Source: Mikania micrantha (lineage: Eukaryota; Streptophyta; Magnoliopsida; Asterales; Asteraceae). Taken from it: 64,000 nucleotides of DNA. Under the pieces are notes generated by a model. That model saw only the letters and a program-made list of their open reading frames with translations. It did no database searches and had not been told where the DNA came from. Below, piece after piece: positions 44,223 through 54,870 of the stretch. Where the stretch lies: assembly GCA_009363875.1 (NCBI GenBank), contig CM018688.1:63899001-63963000 (forward strand). The letters run 5' to 3'. A program made the position numbers and the translations under genes. Every line of letters begins with the position of its first letter. Within the stretch, counting starts at the first letter, position 1.

Positions 44223-45179
44223 CTGGTTGTTGTGGCAAGTAAATCTAAGGACTAAGTAGGGTTAGAGGGTAGTCGGATGACCTAGTGTGAGATCAAATAT
44301 GGACACGCATGCATGAATATTACAAGGGCCACCACCTTTTATCATCCTAACCTAATCTTCATTTAGAATGTATGGAATTACATAGGTGTTAAATGTGTTG
44401 TTTTAAACCTACTTCTTTATAAGAAAAGTCTAATTACAATCCACTTAAACACAAATTGGGTTATAAGAGTAGATAAAGGTGGTGGAATCAAGTAGTTTTG
44501 CATGTGTATATGGAAGGGTGCATGAATAAAGGATACCACCTTTTCTCTCTCTAAAACTTTAGATTTTAGAAACTATGGGTGATATGGATCGAACAACGTT
44601 TTCATATAATAGGATTAAATTTGATTCTTAAGCTTAAAATGAAACTTTCGCTAACTTGAATGATGGGGGCTAATATAACGGATTATGCATGCATGTAAAG
44701 GTTTGATGAAGGTATACAATTATCACCTTTACAAATTGTATACCTTTGATGTTTTAATAAAGAGATTGATCCTAAACGTATAGTTTAGCACTAACAAGTT
44801 TAAATTATAAATTAATAGGGACTAATGATAAATATTAGTTGAATCACTCTAACTTAGATAAAATAAACTAAGTTAATAAGGTACATATGGGTTCAAAATA
44901 AACCTACATGATCACTTAATCTGAATAAACACATATACTTATGAACCCTAAAATATGAATAATTTCATATCCTTGAGTTGCTTTGAGTTTACGTACGCGA
45001 GCGCGCATCCTATTAAAGCACTGAAACTAAGGACTCAGGTGAGTTCTCATACCCTCCCTTTTCTTTTAAACTGTTTTGTTTTAAATTCGGAGGTGAAACA
45101 TGTATACCCATTTTCAATATTATTCTGATATTACATGGATGACACTTGCTAAATTGTATGAAATCCATAGTTATGGATT

Positions 45180-45455
45180 ATCATATTCCATGAGTTGTTA
45201 CTATTGACTTCGGTCCTTCGTAATGACTGCATGTATTGTCACGAGGAGTTTGCCTCATCCGTGCGTTGTTGTCTTTGACTTCGGTCAACTACAATGATGC
45301 ATGTATTGTCACGAGGAGTTTGCCTCATCCATGTGTTGTTGTCTTTGACTTCGGTCAACTACAATGATGCATGTATTGTCACGTGGAGGTTGCCACATCC
45401 GTGTATCGTAGTCTTTGGCTTCGGTCAACTACAAGGATACATGTATAGTCACTTA
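45180..45455 (+). repeat. 70-bp tandem units with two hairpins each (family C LTR)
   Basis: Three full units repeat at 70-bp spacing after a partial one. Each has TTGACTTCGGTCAA (45275, 45345; TTGGCTTCGGTCAA at 45415), a five-pair stem closed by a TTCG tetraloop. Each also has CACGAGG-agtttg-CCTC (45243, 45313), which becomes GTGG/CCAC at 45383: both sides changed and pairing is kept. The copy in the 3' LTR is at about 54610-54870. Confidence 0.8.
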
Positions 45456-46037
45456 TAATATTTGAGATTATTGGTGATTGTGATTGATTGATTGGTTATA
45501 TGATGGGCTATCTATGATTAGTTATGATTAATTGAGATGTGCGGTTATGTGTTGGATTATGTGCTTTGTGTTATGTGCTTGGTTATTGCAATGGATTATC
45601 TCGCAGGTGTCATATGGAATTCTAAGGAAAACTCTGAACTCTATACTCGTCTTATAAAACTATTTTGCAAAACATTTTTAATTATAAAGACTTATGATTA
45701 CTCACCAACTACTTTGTAGTTGACATTTGATTTTTACATGTTTCAGGTAATGAGGCTAAGTAGGTTGATGAAGATGGAACTTACACTTTTGGACATCATC
45801 ATATAGGATCTTGGACTTAGCTAATTAACTAAAATTCTGGCGATTAGAGTTTAGTTAGTTTAGCTAATTCTTTTGTGTAATTGATGTATTTAATTCATGA
45901 TGAACATGATTTTTGTGTAATTACTTTGGTGGATTGAATGATATATGATGATTTGATTTAGATGCCCACGAGCTTTTGAACAATCTACACATCCCTCGTG
46001 GCATCCCGACGTTTCCGCCATCAGTCGGGGTGTTACA

Positions 46038-47477
46038 GATTGGTATCAGAGCCTGGGTTATAGGGAATTAGGTTACTAGAAATGGTTGACCTAGTCTATA
46101 ACCGTAGGATACCCTGGTATGAACTATTTCATACACTAGTTAGTATATTCAGGATTTCATGCTTATGTGTTTATTACATGTTAACTGAACTCCTGCTATA
46201 CATCTGAATTATATATGTTGCTTAATTGCTTACTTGTGCCCTAATGACTCGATAAGGACATACTCGTGGTGTATTGTAAAGGTGGTGGGACGGTGGTTTG
46301 GGCGGTTGCGACCTACCCTTATCATATGCCTTATATATATACCATTTACAGTACATCGGGTGGATGTCAGTATTGAGGAATGAGGGAACTACCCGTTTGG
46401 GACACTTATCTGTTTAAGAACTTAACTGTTTAGGAGATTATCTACTTTAGGAATTATCTGCTAGATCTATTGATCTCCAGACAAGGACACACTCGTGGTA
46501 TACTACAAAGGTGGTGGGACGGTGTAAGGGAGGTTGCGATCTACCCTTGCATATGCCCTATACATATACCATTTGTAGTATATCGGGGGACTGTCAGTGT
46601 CAGGAACATATGATATTATTAGGAAATTACTAGGAATTGTTGTGAAGATATGGTTGTTGATGGTATGTTTGTTGGACTGGTTTGGATTGATACTTTTGAT
46701 GATCACATATGATGGACACATATAAACTTATTTACAAACACACTCATTGGACACATAGGTGCATAGGATCAATGAACGACGCGAACACTTAGTGATTGAT
46801 TGAAGACTTGGATGATACTATAGACACTTGGTGATTATATATAAACGCATAGTGATGATATGAACCCTTTTTGACAATTATGGACATTGGAATTTGCATG
46901 GAAATTTAGTGAACTTAGACATTAGGGAACCTTTAATGTCAGGTGAACTTAGACATTAGGTGAACTTAGAAATAGGCACACCTATATGTCAGGTAAACTT
47001 AGACATCAGGCGAACCTAATTGTCCAAGGGAACTAGAGACCACTTCACTCAAAATTATCCTACCTAGGATAAGGGTTATGAAGTGAGACTGTGGTAGGAT
47101 ACATGATACACCCTAAATGCTAACAAGGGCATAATCGTGGTGCAATGGAACGGTGGTGGGACGGTGTAGGGGAGATTGCGATCTACCTCTGCATATGCCC
47201 TATATATAAGCTTGTTGCATTGCATCGGGAGGTTTTTGGTGTTGGTATAGGGTGGAGAATGTATAGGACCTAGGAATAGTTAGCTAATAGTAGTTATGAC
47301 CAACTAGGACACTTAGTAAAATATTAGGAAGTTTATAAATGTTATGAGCTTAAGGACAGATAGGAGAAAAATATAGTTCCTATATGTAATCCTAACTGTT
47401 TAAATGAGCTCAATTGACCATTGTTTGTATGACTTACGTTGTAAACGGTAGTAACATGTTTCTAATTTCTCAGAAAC
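46038..47477 (+). other. Leader of the family C element with primer site and three TATA cassettes
   Basis: TGGTATCAGAGC at 46041-46052 matches initiator methionine tRNA, three bases after the LTR. The 1.4-kb leader holds three cassettes of GGTGGTGGGACGGTG followed by CATATGCC(C/T)TA(T/C)ATATA (46281, 46511 and 47151), each preceded by AAGG(A/G)CA(T/C)A-CTCGTGGT-like DNA and followed by CATCGGG or TATCGGG. Short repeats of GTGAACTTAGACATTAGG lie at 46908-47010. No coding frame is seen before 47478. Confidence 0.8.
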
Positions 47478-47867
47478 ATGCCGCCGCGCCTTCACAACGA
47501 AGATGACTCAAACAGTGGAGATGCTAACAACGGAAATGCCAACTCCGGCATCCAAGAGTTAGCAACACTGATCACTGGATTGGTGAATCAACTAACTCAG
47601 GCCAATCAGAATATCAATCAGAACCGAGGTGGTGCAAACCCGCCAACTTGCACATTTAAACACTTCAACTCCTGCAACCCCCAGAAGTTTACTGGCGCTG
47701 AATCAGCCACTGGTCTGCTGCAATGGTTCGAGAGTATGGAGAACACTTTCATCAACTGTGATTGCCCCGAAAACCTGAAGGTTCGTTATGCCACTAGTAT
47801 TTTTCAAAAGAGAGCACTAACATGGTGGAATGGGGAAAACGAACTAGGGGAGTTGATGCCGCCCTAG
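47478..47867 (+). CDS. Tekay-like gag, N-terminal part (family C)
   Basis: The ATG at 47478 gives MPPRLHNED, and the 129-residue frame covers the start of a Ty3/gypsy Gag: a Gln/Asn-rich N-terminus, then FKHFNSCNPQKFTGAE, LLQWFESMENTF and the retrotransposon-gag motif ALTWWNGE near residues 113-120. It then shifts frame: compared with relatives, one base is missing near 47841, where GGGGAAAACGAACTAGG should encode the Ile-Arg step. The homologous frame continues in the next entry. Except for this one base, gag and pol form a single polyprotein frame of about 1.5 thousand codons, the normal arrangement for this lineage. Confidence 0.9.
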   Translation: MPPRLHNEDDSNSGDANNGNANSGIQELATLITGLVNQLTQANQNINQNRGGANPPTCTFKHFNSCNPQKFTGAESATGLLQWFESMENTFINCDCPENLKVRYATSIFQKRALTWWNGENELGELMPP

Positions 47868-50800
47868 CGCTAACATGGAAAGAGGTCAAGGACCTAATGA
47901 CCACTGAATTTTGTCCTCGCAGTGAGATGAGGAAGCTTGAGACTGAGTTCTGGGAACTCAAGCAAGACAGTGGAGAGAATGTTATCTACAATACTCAGTT
48001 TCATGAGTATAGTCTGCTGGTACCTCATCTGGTGACACCCTTGGAGAGGGCGATTGAGAAGTACATCGGGGGTCTGCCGATGCAGATTCAAGATACTGTC
48101 TACGGAAGCAACCCCAAAACGCTTGAGGCTGCGATCCGTTTATCTGCTACACTTACCGACAATCACGTGAAGGCTGGAACACTCACCAGGAAGGGGACAA
48201 AGAAAACTGATGTGAAGACCGCTACGAAGGAAACCAAGACTGAAATTAAGTCAGAAGCTGCTAGTACTTCTAAGAGCAGCAACAAAAAGAGAAAGACCAG
48301 GAACTTTGTGGTCACTACCCCTGCTGCTAAGTCTGGGCAGCAATCAACCAACAACTCCACTGCAAGGGATTACATTGGGAACACTCCCCAATGTAGTACC
48401 TGCAGATATCATCACTTGCCAAACATGCCTTGTCGCATCTGCAACAACTGTGGCAAATTTGGCCATCTTGCTAATGTCTGTCGGAGTGCACAGCAAGCAC
48501 AAAGGAGGCAATTTACTCCACTTGCATTGCCCGCTCCACAAGCTCAACCGATACAAGCTGCACCTGTTTGCCAGGTACCTGCACAGGCAAGGGCCTGTTA
48601 TGAGTGTGGCGAAATAGGTCACTTCAGAAACCAACGCCCAAAGTTGACCGGAAATAATGAGAGGGTGGCGAGAGGCCGGGCGTTCCAACTGAATGCTCCA
48701 GCTGCTCAAGCCAACCAGGACGTTGTCAACGGTACATTTCTGATCAACAAATCTTATGCATCTGTCTTATTTGATTCTGGTGCAGATAGGAGTTTTGTTT
48801 CATATGATTTTGAATGCTTGCTTGGTAGAACACGTACATATCTAGATAAACCGTTTAACGTGGAGGTGGCTGACGGAAACACTATTGATATTGACACTGT
48901 TATCATGGGATGTACTGTGAACTTAAATGATCACGTTTTCCCTATTGATCTCATACCTATGCATCTTGGTAGCTTTGATGTTATCATAGGCATGGATTGG
49001 TTAGCCACCCACAAAGCGGAGATAGTTTGCCATGAGAAATACATACGTATTCCATTGCCTTCTGGTGAAACTTTAAGAGTATTTGGAGAAACTTCTAGCA
49101 AAGGTCTTAAGCTTATGTCATGCACCAAAGCACACAAGTACCTTAGGAAGAAATGTATAGCATTTCTAGCTCATGTTGTGGAGAAAAAGGATAAAGGAAG
49201 GAGAGTTGAAGATGTTCCTGTGATAAGAGAGTTCCCAGAAGTATTCCCAGATGATTTGCCGGGTCTTCCACCAGAACGTCAAGTAGAGTTTCGAATTGAC
49301 ATAGTACCTGGTGCGAACCCTATTGCCAAAGCTCCCAATAGACTTGCACCTTCGGAGTTGCAGGAATTGGCGAGCCAGCTGCAAGAGCTTACTGATAAAG
49401 GATTCATTCACCCGAGCCATTCGCCATGGGGTGCACCGGTTCTGTTTTTCAAGAAGAAGGACGGGTCATTCCGAATGTGCATCGACTACCGCGAGTTGAA
49501 TAAACTTACAATCAAGAATCGATATCCACTGCCGCACATCGATGATCTCTTCGATCAGCTTCAAGGCTCGGCATGGTTTTCAAAGATTGATCTTAGGTCT
49601 GGGTATCATCAGCTTCGCGTACATGAAGATGATATTCCCAAGACTGCTTTCAGAACAAGATATGGCCATTATGAGTTTTTGGTAATGCCTTTCGGCCTTA
49701 CCAATGCACCTGCGGTTTTCATGGACCTCATGAACCGTGTTTGCAGGCCATACTTGGATAAATTCGTGATTGTATTCATTGATGATATTTTGATCTACTC
49801 AAGGACCAAGGAAGAACACGAGAAACACGTTAAGTTGGTCTTGGAGATCCTAAGAGAAGAGCGACTGTATGCCAAATTCTCTAAATGTGAATTCTGGCTT
49901 AAAGAAGTTCAATTCTTGGGACACATAGTCAACGAATATGGTGTTCACGTAGATCCTGCAAAGATTGATGCGCTGAAGAATTGGAGTACACCGAAGACAC
50001 CGACGGAGATTCGATCGTTTCTCGGACTTGCCGGTTACTATCGGCGGTTCATCTCGAATTTCTCCAGGATTGCTGTCCCGCTCACTTCTTTGACACAGAA
50101 GAATAAGCCATATAAGTGGGGACCAAAGCAAGAAGAGGCGTTTCAGACTTTGAAGCAGAAACTCTGTGATGCTCCTGTATTGACACTGCCTGATGGAAAT
50201 GATGATTTTGTGGTTTATTGTGATGCATCCAACCTAGGTCTCGGTTGTGTTCTCATGCAACGGGGAAAGGTTGTGGCATATGCATCAAGGCAACTGAAAA
50301 TTCATGAGAAGAACTACACTACACACGACTTGGAACTTGGTGCAGTCGTGTTTGCTTTAAAGATATGGAGACATTATCTTTATGGCACAAAGTGTGTAGT
50401 CTTTACTGATCATAAGAGCTTGCAACACATTCTCAATCAAAAAGAACTCAATATGAGACAACGGAGATGGGTTGAACTGTTGAATGATTATGACTGTGAA
50501 ATTCGCTACCATCCTGGTAAAGCGAATGTAGTAGCAGATGCGCTTAGTCGCAAAAGTCAAGTTCAGATCCATAGTGTCCGAGTGCACTCTAGTCTCCGTG
50601 ATGATGTTCTCACAGCCCTACAACACTCATTAGCTCAAGATGACTTGAAAAATGAGATGTCTTGCGGGGCTGAAATTTTATTGGAAACTAAAGACAATAG
50701 ATTGATGTATTATTTGAATCGGTTGTGGATACCGAACCGGGGTGATCTTAGGATGGTGATTATGAATGAAGCTCATAAGTCTCGTTACTCAATCCATCCA

Positions 50801-52036
50801 GGTTCTGACAAGATGTATCAAGACCTTAGGGGCTTGTACTGGTGGCCTGGAATGAAAAAGGACATTGCTGAATATGTGTCTAAGTGCCTTAACTGTGCTA
50901 AGGTCAAGGCAGAACACCAGCGACCTTCTGGATTGTTAATACAACCTGAAATACCGATGTGGAAGTGGGAGAATATCTCCATGGATTTCATTACTAAACT
51001 CCCACGAACCGCAAACGGTAAAGATAGCATTTGGGTGATTATTGATAGATTGACCAAGTCGGCTCATTTCTTACCGATACGCGAAACTTACCCTGTACGG
51101 AAGTTAGCTCGTATCTACATTGATGAGATCATTAGCCGACATGGTATCCCCTTAAGCATAATATCGGATCGTGATGCTCGTTTCACGGCACGATTTTGGG
51201 AATCACTTCATGAAGCTTTTGGAACAAGACTGGATCTTAGCACCGCTTATCATCCTCAAACGGATGGTCAAACGGAGCTAACGATTCAGACATTGGAAGA
51301 CATGTTAAGAGCTTGTGTCATCGATTTTGGTGGCAATTGGGATAGCCATTTACCATTGGTTGAGTTCTCGTATAACAACAGTTATCACGCGAGCATTGGT
51401 ATGGCACCGTTTGAAGCTCTGTATGGCAGAAAATGTCGGTCACCTATTTGTTGGACCGAAGTCGGCGATTCGCAGATTACGGGTCCAGAGATTATTCAAG
51501 AAACGACTAACAAGATCCGCCAGATTCGTGACAATCTTTTAGCTGCTCGCAGTCGACAGAAGAGTTACGCGGACAAACGAAGGAAACCTTTAGAATTTGA
51601 AGTGGGAGATATCGTATTACTTAAAGTGTCGCCTTGGAAGGGCGTTGTACGATTTGGGAAGAAGGGTAAACTTGCTCCACGTTATGTTGGCCCTTTTAAG
51701 ATCCTCGAACGGATTGGGAAGGTTGCTTCCAAGTTAGAACTTCCTGATGAACTTAGTAACGTGCACCCGACATTTCACGTGTCCAATTTGAGAAAGTGCT
51801 TAGCTGATCAGGATCTTCAGGTACCACTCGATGACATCCGCATCGATGATACTATGCATTTTGTTGAAAAACCAGTGGAGATAATGGATCGTGAGGTTAA
51901 ACAGCTCAAACGTAGTAGAATTCCAATTATCAAAGTACTTTGGGAATCGAAGCGGGGTCCAGAGTTCACATGGGAGCGAGAAGATAAGATGAAGCTTAAG
52001 TACCCACATTTATTTACTACGGTCACTCCAAGTTGA
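47822..52036 (+). CDS. Tekay-like gag C-terminus and pol polyprotein (family C)
   Basis: 1404 codons, with true homology from about 47841 onward. Domains by residue of this frame: Gag rest 7-120; zinc knuckle CNNCGKFGHLANVC about 207-220; second knuckle CYECGEIGHFRNQR about 259-272, whose last Cys is Arg; aspartic protease DSGA about 318; reverse transcriptase about 515-690 with FIDD at 652-655; RNase H about 780-905 with YCDASN; integrase zinc motif (H..H..CLNC) about 984-1024; integrase core with MDF about 1054, SDRDARF about 1115 and the Glu about 1151; chromodomain-like end about 1343-1396. Apart from the knuckle all catalytic motifs I can see are intact. The product acts in virus-like particles and the nucleus. 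The in-frame start at 47822 is not the real one. Confidence 0.95.
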   Translation: MVEWGKRTRGVDAALALTWKEVKDLMTTEFCPRSEMRKLETEFWELKQDSGENVIYNTQFHEYSLLVPHLVTPLERAIEKYIGGLPMQIQDTVYGSNPKTLEAAIRLSATLTDNHVKAGTLTRKGTKKTDVKTATKETKTEIKSEAASTSKSSNKKRKTRNFVVTTPAAKSGQQSTNNSTARDYIGNTPQCSTCRYHHLPNMPCRICNNCGKFGHLANVCRSAQQAQRRQFTPLALPAPQAQPIQAAPVCQVPAQARACYECGEIGHFRNQRPKLTGNNERVARGRAFQLNAPAAQANQDVVNGTFLINKSYASVLFDSGADRSFVSYDFECLLGRTRTYLDKPFNVEVADGNTIDIDTVIMGCTVNLNDHVFPIDLIPMHLGSFDVIIGMDWLATHKAEIVCHEKYIRIPLPSGETLRVFGETSSKGLKLMSCTKAHKYLRKKCIAFLAHVVEKKDKGRRVEDVPVIREFPEVFPDDLPGLPPERQVEFRIDIVPGANPIAKAPNRLAPSELQELASQLQELTDKGFIHPSHSPWGAPVLFFKKKDGSFRMCIDYRELNKLTIKNRYPLPHIDDLFDQLQGSAWFSKIDLRSGYHQLRVHEDDIPKTAFRTRYGHYEFLVMPFGLTNAPAVFMDLMNRVCRPYLDKFVIVFIDDILIYSRTKEEHEKHVKLVLEILREERLYAKFSKCEFWLKEVQFLGHIVNEYGVHVDPAKIDALKNWSTPKTPTEIRSFLGLAGYYRRFISNFSRIAVPLTSLTQKNKPYKWGPKQEEAFQTLKQKLCDAPVLTLPDGNDDFVVYCDASNLGLGCVLMQRGKVVAYASRQLKIHEKNYTTHDLELGAVVFALKIWRHYLYGTKCVVFTDHKSLQHILNQKELNMRQRRWVELLNDYDCEIRYHPGKANVVADALSRKSQVQIHSVRVHSSLRDDVLTALQHSLAQDDLKNEMSCGAEILLETKDNRLMYYLNRLWIPNRGDLRMVIMNEAHKSRYSIHPGSDKMYQDLRGLYWWPGMKKDIAEYVSKCLNCAKVKAEHQRPSGLLIQPEIPMWKWENISMDFITKLPRTANGKDSIWVIIDRLTKSAHFLPIRETYPVRKLARIYIDEIISRHGIPLSIISDRDARFTARFWESLHEAFGTRLDLSTAYHPQTDGQTELTIQTLEDMLRACVIDFGGNWDSHLPLVEFSYNNSYHASIGMAPFEALYGRKCRSPICWTEVGDSQITGPEIIQETTNKIRQIRDNLLAARSRQKSYADKRRKPLEFEVGDIVLLKVSPWKGVVRFGKKGKLAPRYVGPFKILERIGKVASKLELPDELSNVHPTFHVSNLRKCLADQDLQVPLDDIRIDDTMHFVEKPVEIMDREVKQLKRSRIPIIKVLWESKRGPEFTWEREDKMKLKYPHLFTTVTPS

Positions 52037-52060
52037 ATTTCGGGACGAAATTCCTTTAAC

Positions 52061-52070
52061 TAGGGGAGAC
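52061..52070 (+). other. Polypurine tract of the family C element
   Basis: TAGGGGAGAC directly precedes the 3' LTR and follows a GAATTTCGGGACGAAATTCC block, also present before the LTR at 15842. It would prime plus-strand DNA synthesis. Confidence 0.8.
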
Positions 52071-54870
52071 TGTAACATCACTGTACTTTAGGTTGTCCGT
52101 ACATCCGTACGATTGTACTGTTACGACCTGAGACTTTGTAATTATTAATATTGACATACTATTTGATGATTATCACTGTTATTGGTATGCATGTTTATAA
52201 CATATTATACGCGTAAACCTTGGGAAGTTTAGTTGTAACTCAACTAAACGGGCCCATAGAGTTTATCGCAGTCATATTATTGGTGATTATATATTATTGG
52301 TTTGGGAATGATAATATTAAAGTTAATAAATAATGGGAATTAATTACGCGAAGTGAGGTTACGAACATTACTTAAACACGAATATTAATTCAGAAAGGTT
52401 AACTTAATAAATGTATTCGCATGGGTGACGATTCACACGAATATAATTATTAAGAATAATATTCTGAAACGATATTCCATAAACAGTAAATCGAATCGAA
52501 ATACGATACGAGCGTTGGATTCGTAAAGGTGACGATCTTTACGAATACATACGCGAGTAACGCGTTTCGACGAGATAATTAAATGATATCAAACGATAGT
52601 AAATTAATAGGTAAAAACTTATAACGTTTATTAGGAATCACAACCTAAAATGAATTTGAATAAATTTATTTAATTAAATAATTGATTTAACGAAAATAAT
52701 CGGGATCTTTCATTTAAACGATTTATATTGAAAACTTTTTTATTGAAAACAAGCTTAGACATTTAAATGTCTTACGTTTCAAATGTGTTTAACAAGGAAA
52801 CCGATCATTTTATAATATTATGACGCGATAAAAACGAGACTGAACACCCGGGGACAAAACGCGCTATAAGAAAGAATTTTATTTCTTTCTTCTTCATTCT
52901 CTCAACACCCTCTCTCTCTCAAGACTTAAATTTCGCCACCTACACCCACACCCATCTTCTCTGTAGTTTTTCTCCTCCAATCCTTGACGGATTCTCAAGA
53001 TCTTGGAGCCTAAACGACCGGGGAACTAAGGAGAACAAGAAAGTACAAGAAAATCGCGAGTTTGACCGACAAATCGAGGTAGATCTACTAGTTTCTTTTC
53101 GGTTTTGTTGAAAACGTTATTAGAACATGGCAACTCTATACTCAATCGATTTTTAGGTTCTAAATGTGTTAATCGAGTTAGTAGCTAGTCATGGAAGCCT
53201 CGACTGAACCCATAACAACATAGGAGAATCGAAGATGCTGTTGATGAGAGTTGGGTCGCGAAATAGCAAGGGCCGAACCTGTGAACGCCTTGGCTGAACC
53301 ATGTTGCTCAGCCGAACCCTACCTCTCACGAACCTTTGTTGGGCGGGAACCCAGGGTGGCCGAACCTTATAGCCACGAACCCACTTGGGACCGAACCCTC
53401 CTCAGCAGCCGAACTATAGCACATGCCACGAACTATGTTGCTGAGCAGCCGAACCCACACTGGTCCCGAACCTTTTCCTCTTAGCCGAAGCTTAGTAACG
53501 AACCTTGCCCTTGTTGGGAGCCGAACCTAGGTCACTTGTTCTTCAACCGACCCTTCCATTGAACAGGGCCGAACCCTGATAAGGTGCAGCGAACCCTAGC
53601 CTATGAGTTGTTATTCTTTCAGCAGAACCTATAGGAGAAAATCAAATAGGTTCGCTGGTTGTTGTGGCAAGTAAACCTAAGGACTAAGTAGGGTTAGAGG
53701 GTAGTCGGATGACCTAGTGAGAGATCAAATATGGACACGCATGCATGAATATTACAAGGGCCACCACCTTTTATCATCCTAACCTAATCTTCATTTAGAA
53801 TGTATGGAATTACATAGGTGTTAAATGTGTTGTTTTAAACCTACTTCTTTATAAGAAAAGTCTAATTACAATCCACTTAAACACAAATTGGGTTATAAGA
53901 GTAGATAAAGGTGGTGGAATCAAGTAGTTTTGCATGTGTATATGGAAGGGTGCATGAATAAAGGATACCACCTTTTCTTTCTCTAAAACTTTAGATTTTA
54001 GGATCGAACAACGTTTTCATATAATAGGATTAAATTTGATTCTTAAGCTTAAAATGAAACTTTCGCTAACTTGAATGATGGGGGCTAATATAACGGATTA
54101 TGCATGCATGTAAAGGTTTGATGAAGGTATACAGTTATCACCTTTACAAATTGTATACCTTTGATGTTTTAATAAAGAGATTGATCCTAAACGTATAGTT
54201 TAGCACTAACAAGTTTAAATTATAAATTAATAGGGACTAATGATAAATATTAGTTGAATCACTCTAACTTAGGTGAAATAAACTAAGTTAATAAGGTACA
54301 TATGGGTTCAAAATAAACCTACATGATCACTTAATCTGAATAAACACATATACTTATGAACCCGAAAATATGAATAATTTCAGATCCTTGAGTTGCTTTG
54401 AGTTTACGTACGCGAGCGCGCATCCTATTAAAGCACTGAAACTAAGGACTCAGGTGAGTTCTCATACCCTCCCTTTTCTTTTAAACTGTTTTGTTTTAAA
54501 TTCGGAGGTGAAACATGTATACCCATTTTCAATATTATTCTGATATTACATGGATGACACTTGCTAAATTGTATGAAATCCATAGTTATGGATTATCATA
54601 TTCCATGAGTTGTTACTATTGACTTCGGTCCTTCGTAATGACTGCATGTATTGTCACGAGGAGTTTGCCTCATCCGTGCGTTGTTGTCTTTGACTTCGGT
54701 CAACTACAATGATGCATGTATTGTCACGAGGAGTTTGCCTCATCCGTGTGTTGTTGTCTTTGACTTCGGTCAACTACAATGATGCATGTATTGTCACGTG
54801 GAGGTTGCCACATCCGTGTATCGTAGTCTTTGGCTTCGGTCAACTACAAGGATACATGTATAGTCACTTA
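52071..54870 (+). repeat. 3' LTR of the family C element, truncated
   Basis: It aligns with the 5' LTR from TGTAACATCAC through the third 70-bp hairpin unit, ending at ATGTATAGTCACTTA (54870). The remaining 0.6 kb of the LTR, including the acceptor-like site and the TGTTACA end, is absent. The next base already belongs to the host LTR tail. Confidence 0.92.

Larger units (their letters stand above)
42631..46037 (+). repeat. 5' LTR of the family C element
   Basis: It starts TGTAACATCAC and ends GGGTGTTACA, so the ends form the inverted pair TGTAACA/TGTTACA. Length is 3407 bp. Contents in order are two GTGACGAT palindromes, TATAAG at 43433, CT-rich DNA, a donor-like GGTAGATCTACTAGT (43646-43660), a CGAACC array (43840-44220), a donor-like CTCAG-GTGAGTTC (45034-45046), three 70-bp hairpin units (45180-45455) and an acceptor-like TTTCAG ending at 45746. 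Confidence 0.93.
42631..54870 (+). mobile_element. Tekay-like Ty3/gypsy element (family C), nearly complete, 3' LTR truncated
   Basis: The order is 5' LTR 42631-46037, primer-binding site at 46041, leader, gag-pol 47478-52036, purine tract at about 52061, and 3' LTR 52071-54870. Reverse transcriptase precedes integrase, and a chromodomain-like end follows integrase, which defines a chromovirus. The two LTRs match closely over 2.8 kb (by eye about 20 substitutions, a 17-bp indel near 44560/54001 and an 8-bp indel near 42650), so insertion is recent. The last 0.6 kb of the 3' LTR and the right-hand target duplication are missing. It is nested in the solo LTR at 40678. Confidence 0.92.

Noticed and set aside
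52071..54870. 3' LTR and tail to 56513 as one natural long LTR of family C
   Set aside because: The tail matches family A, and the outer target duplication ATGGT at 40673 and 56514 assigns it to the host solo LTR.
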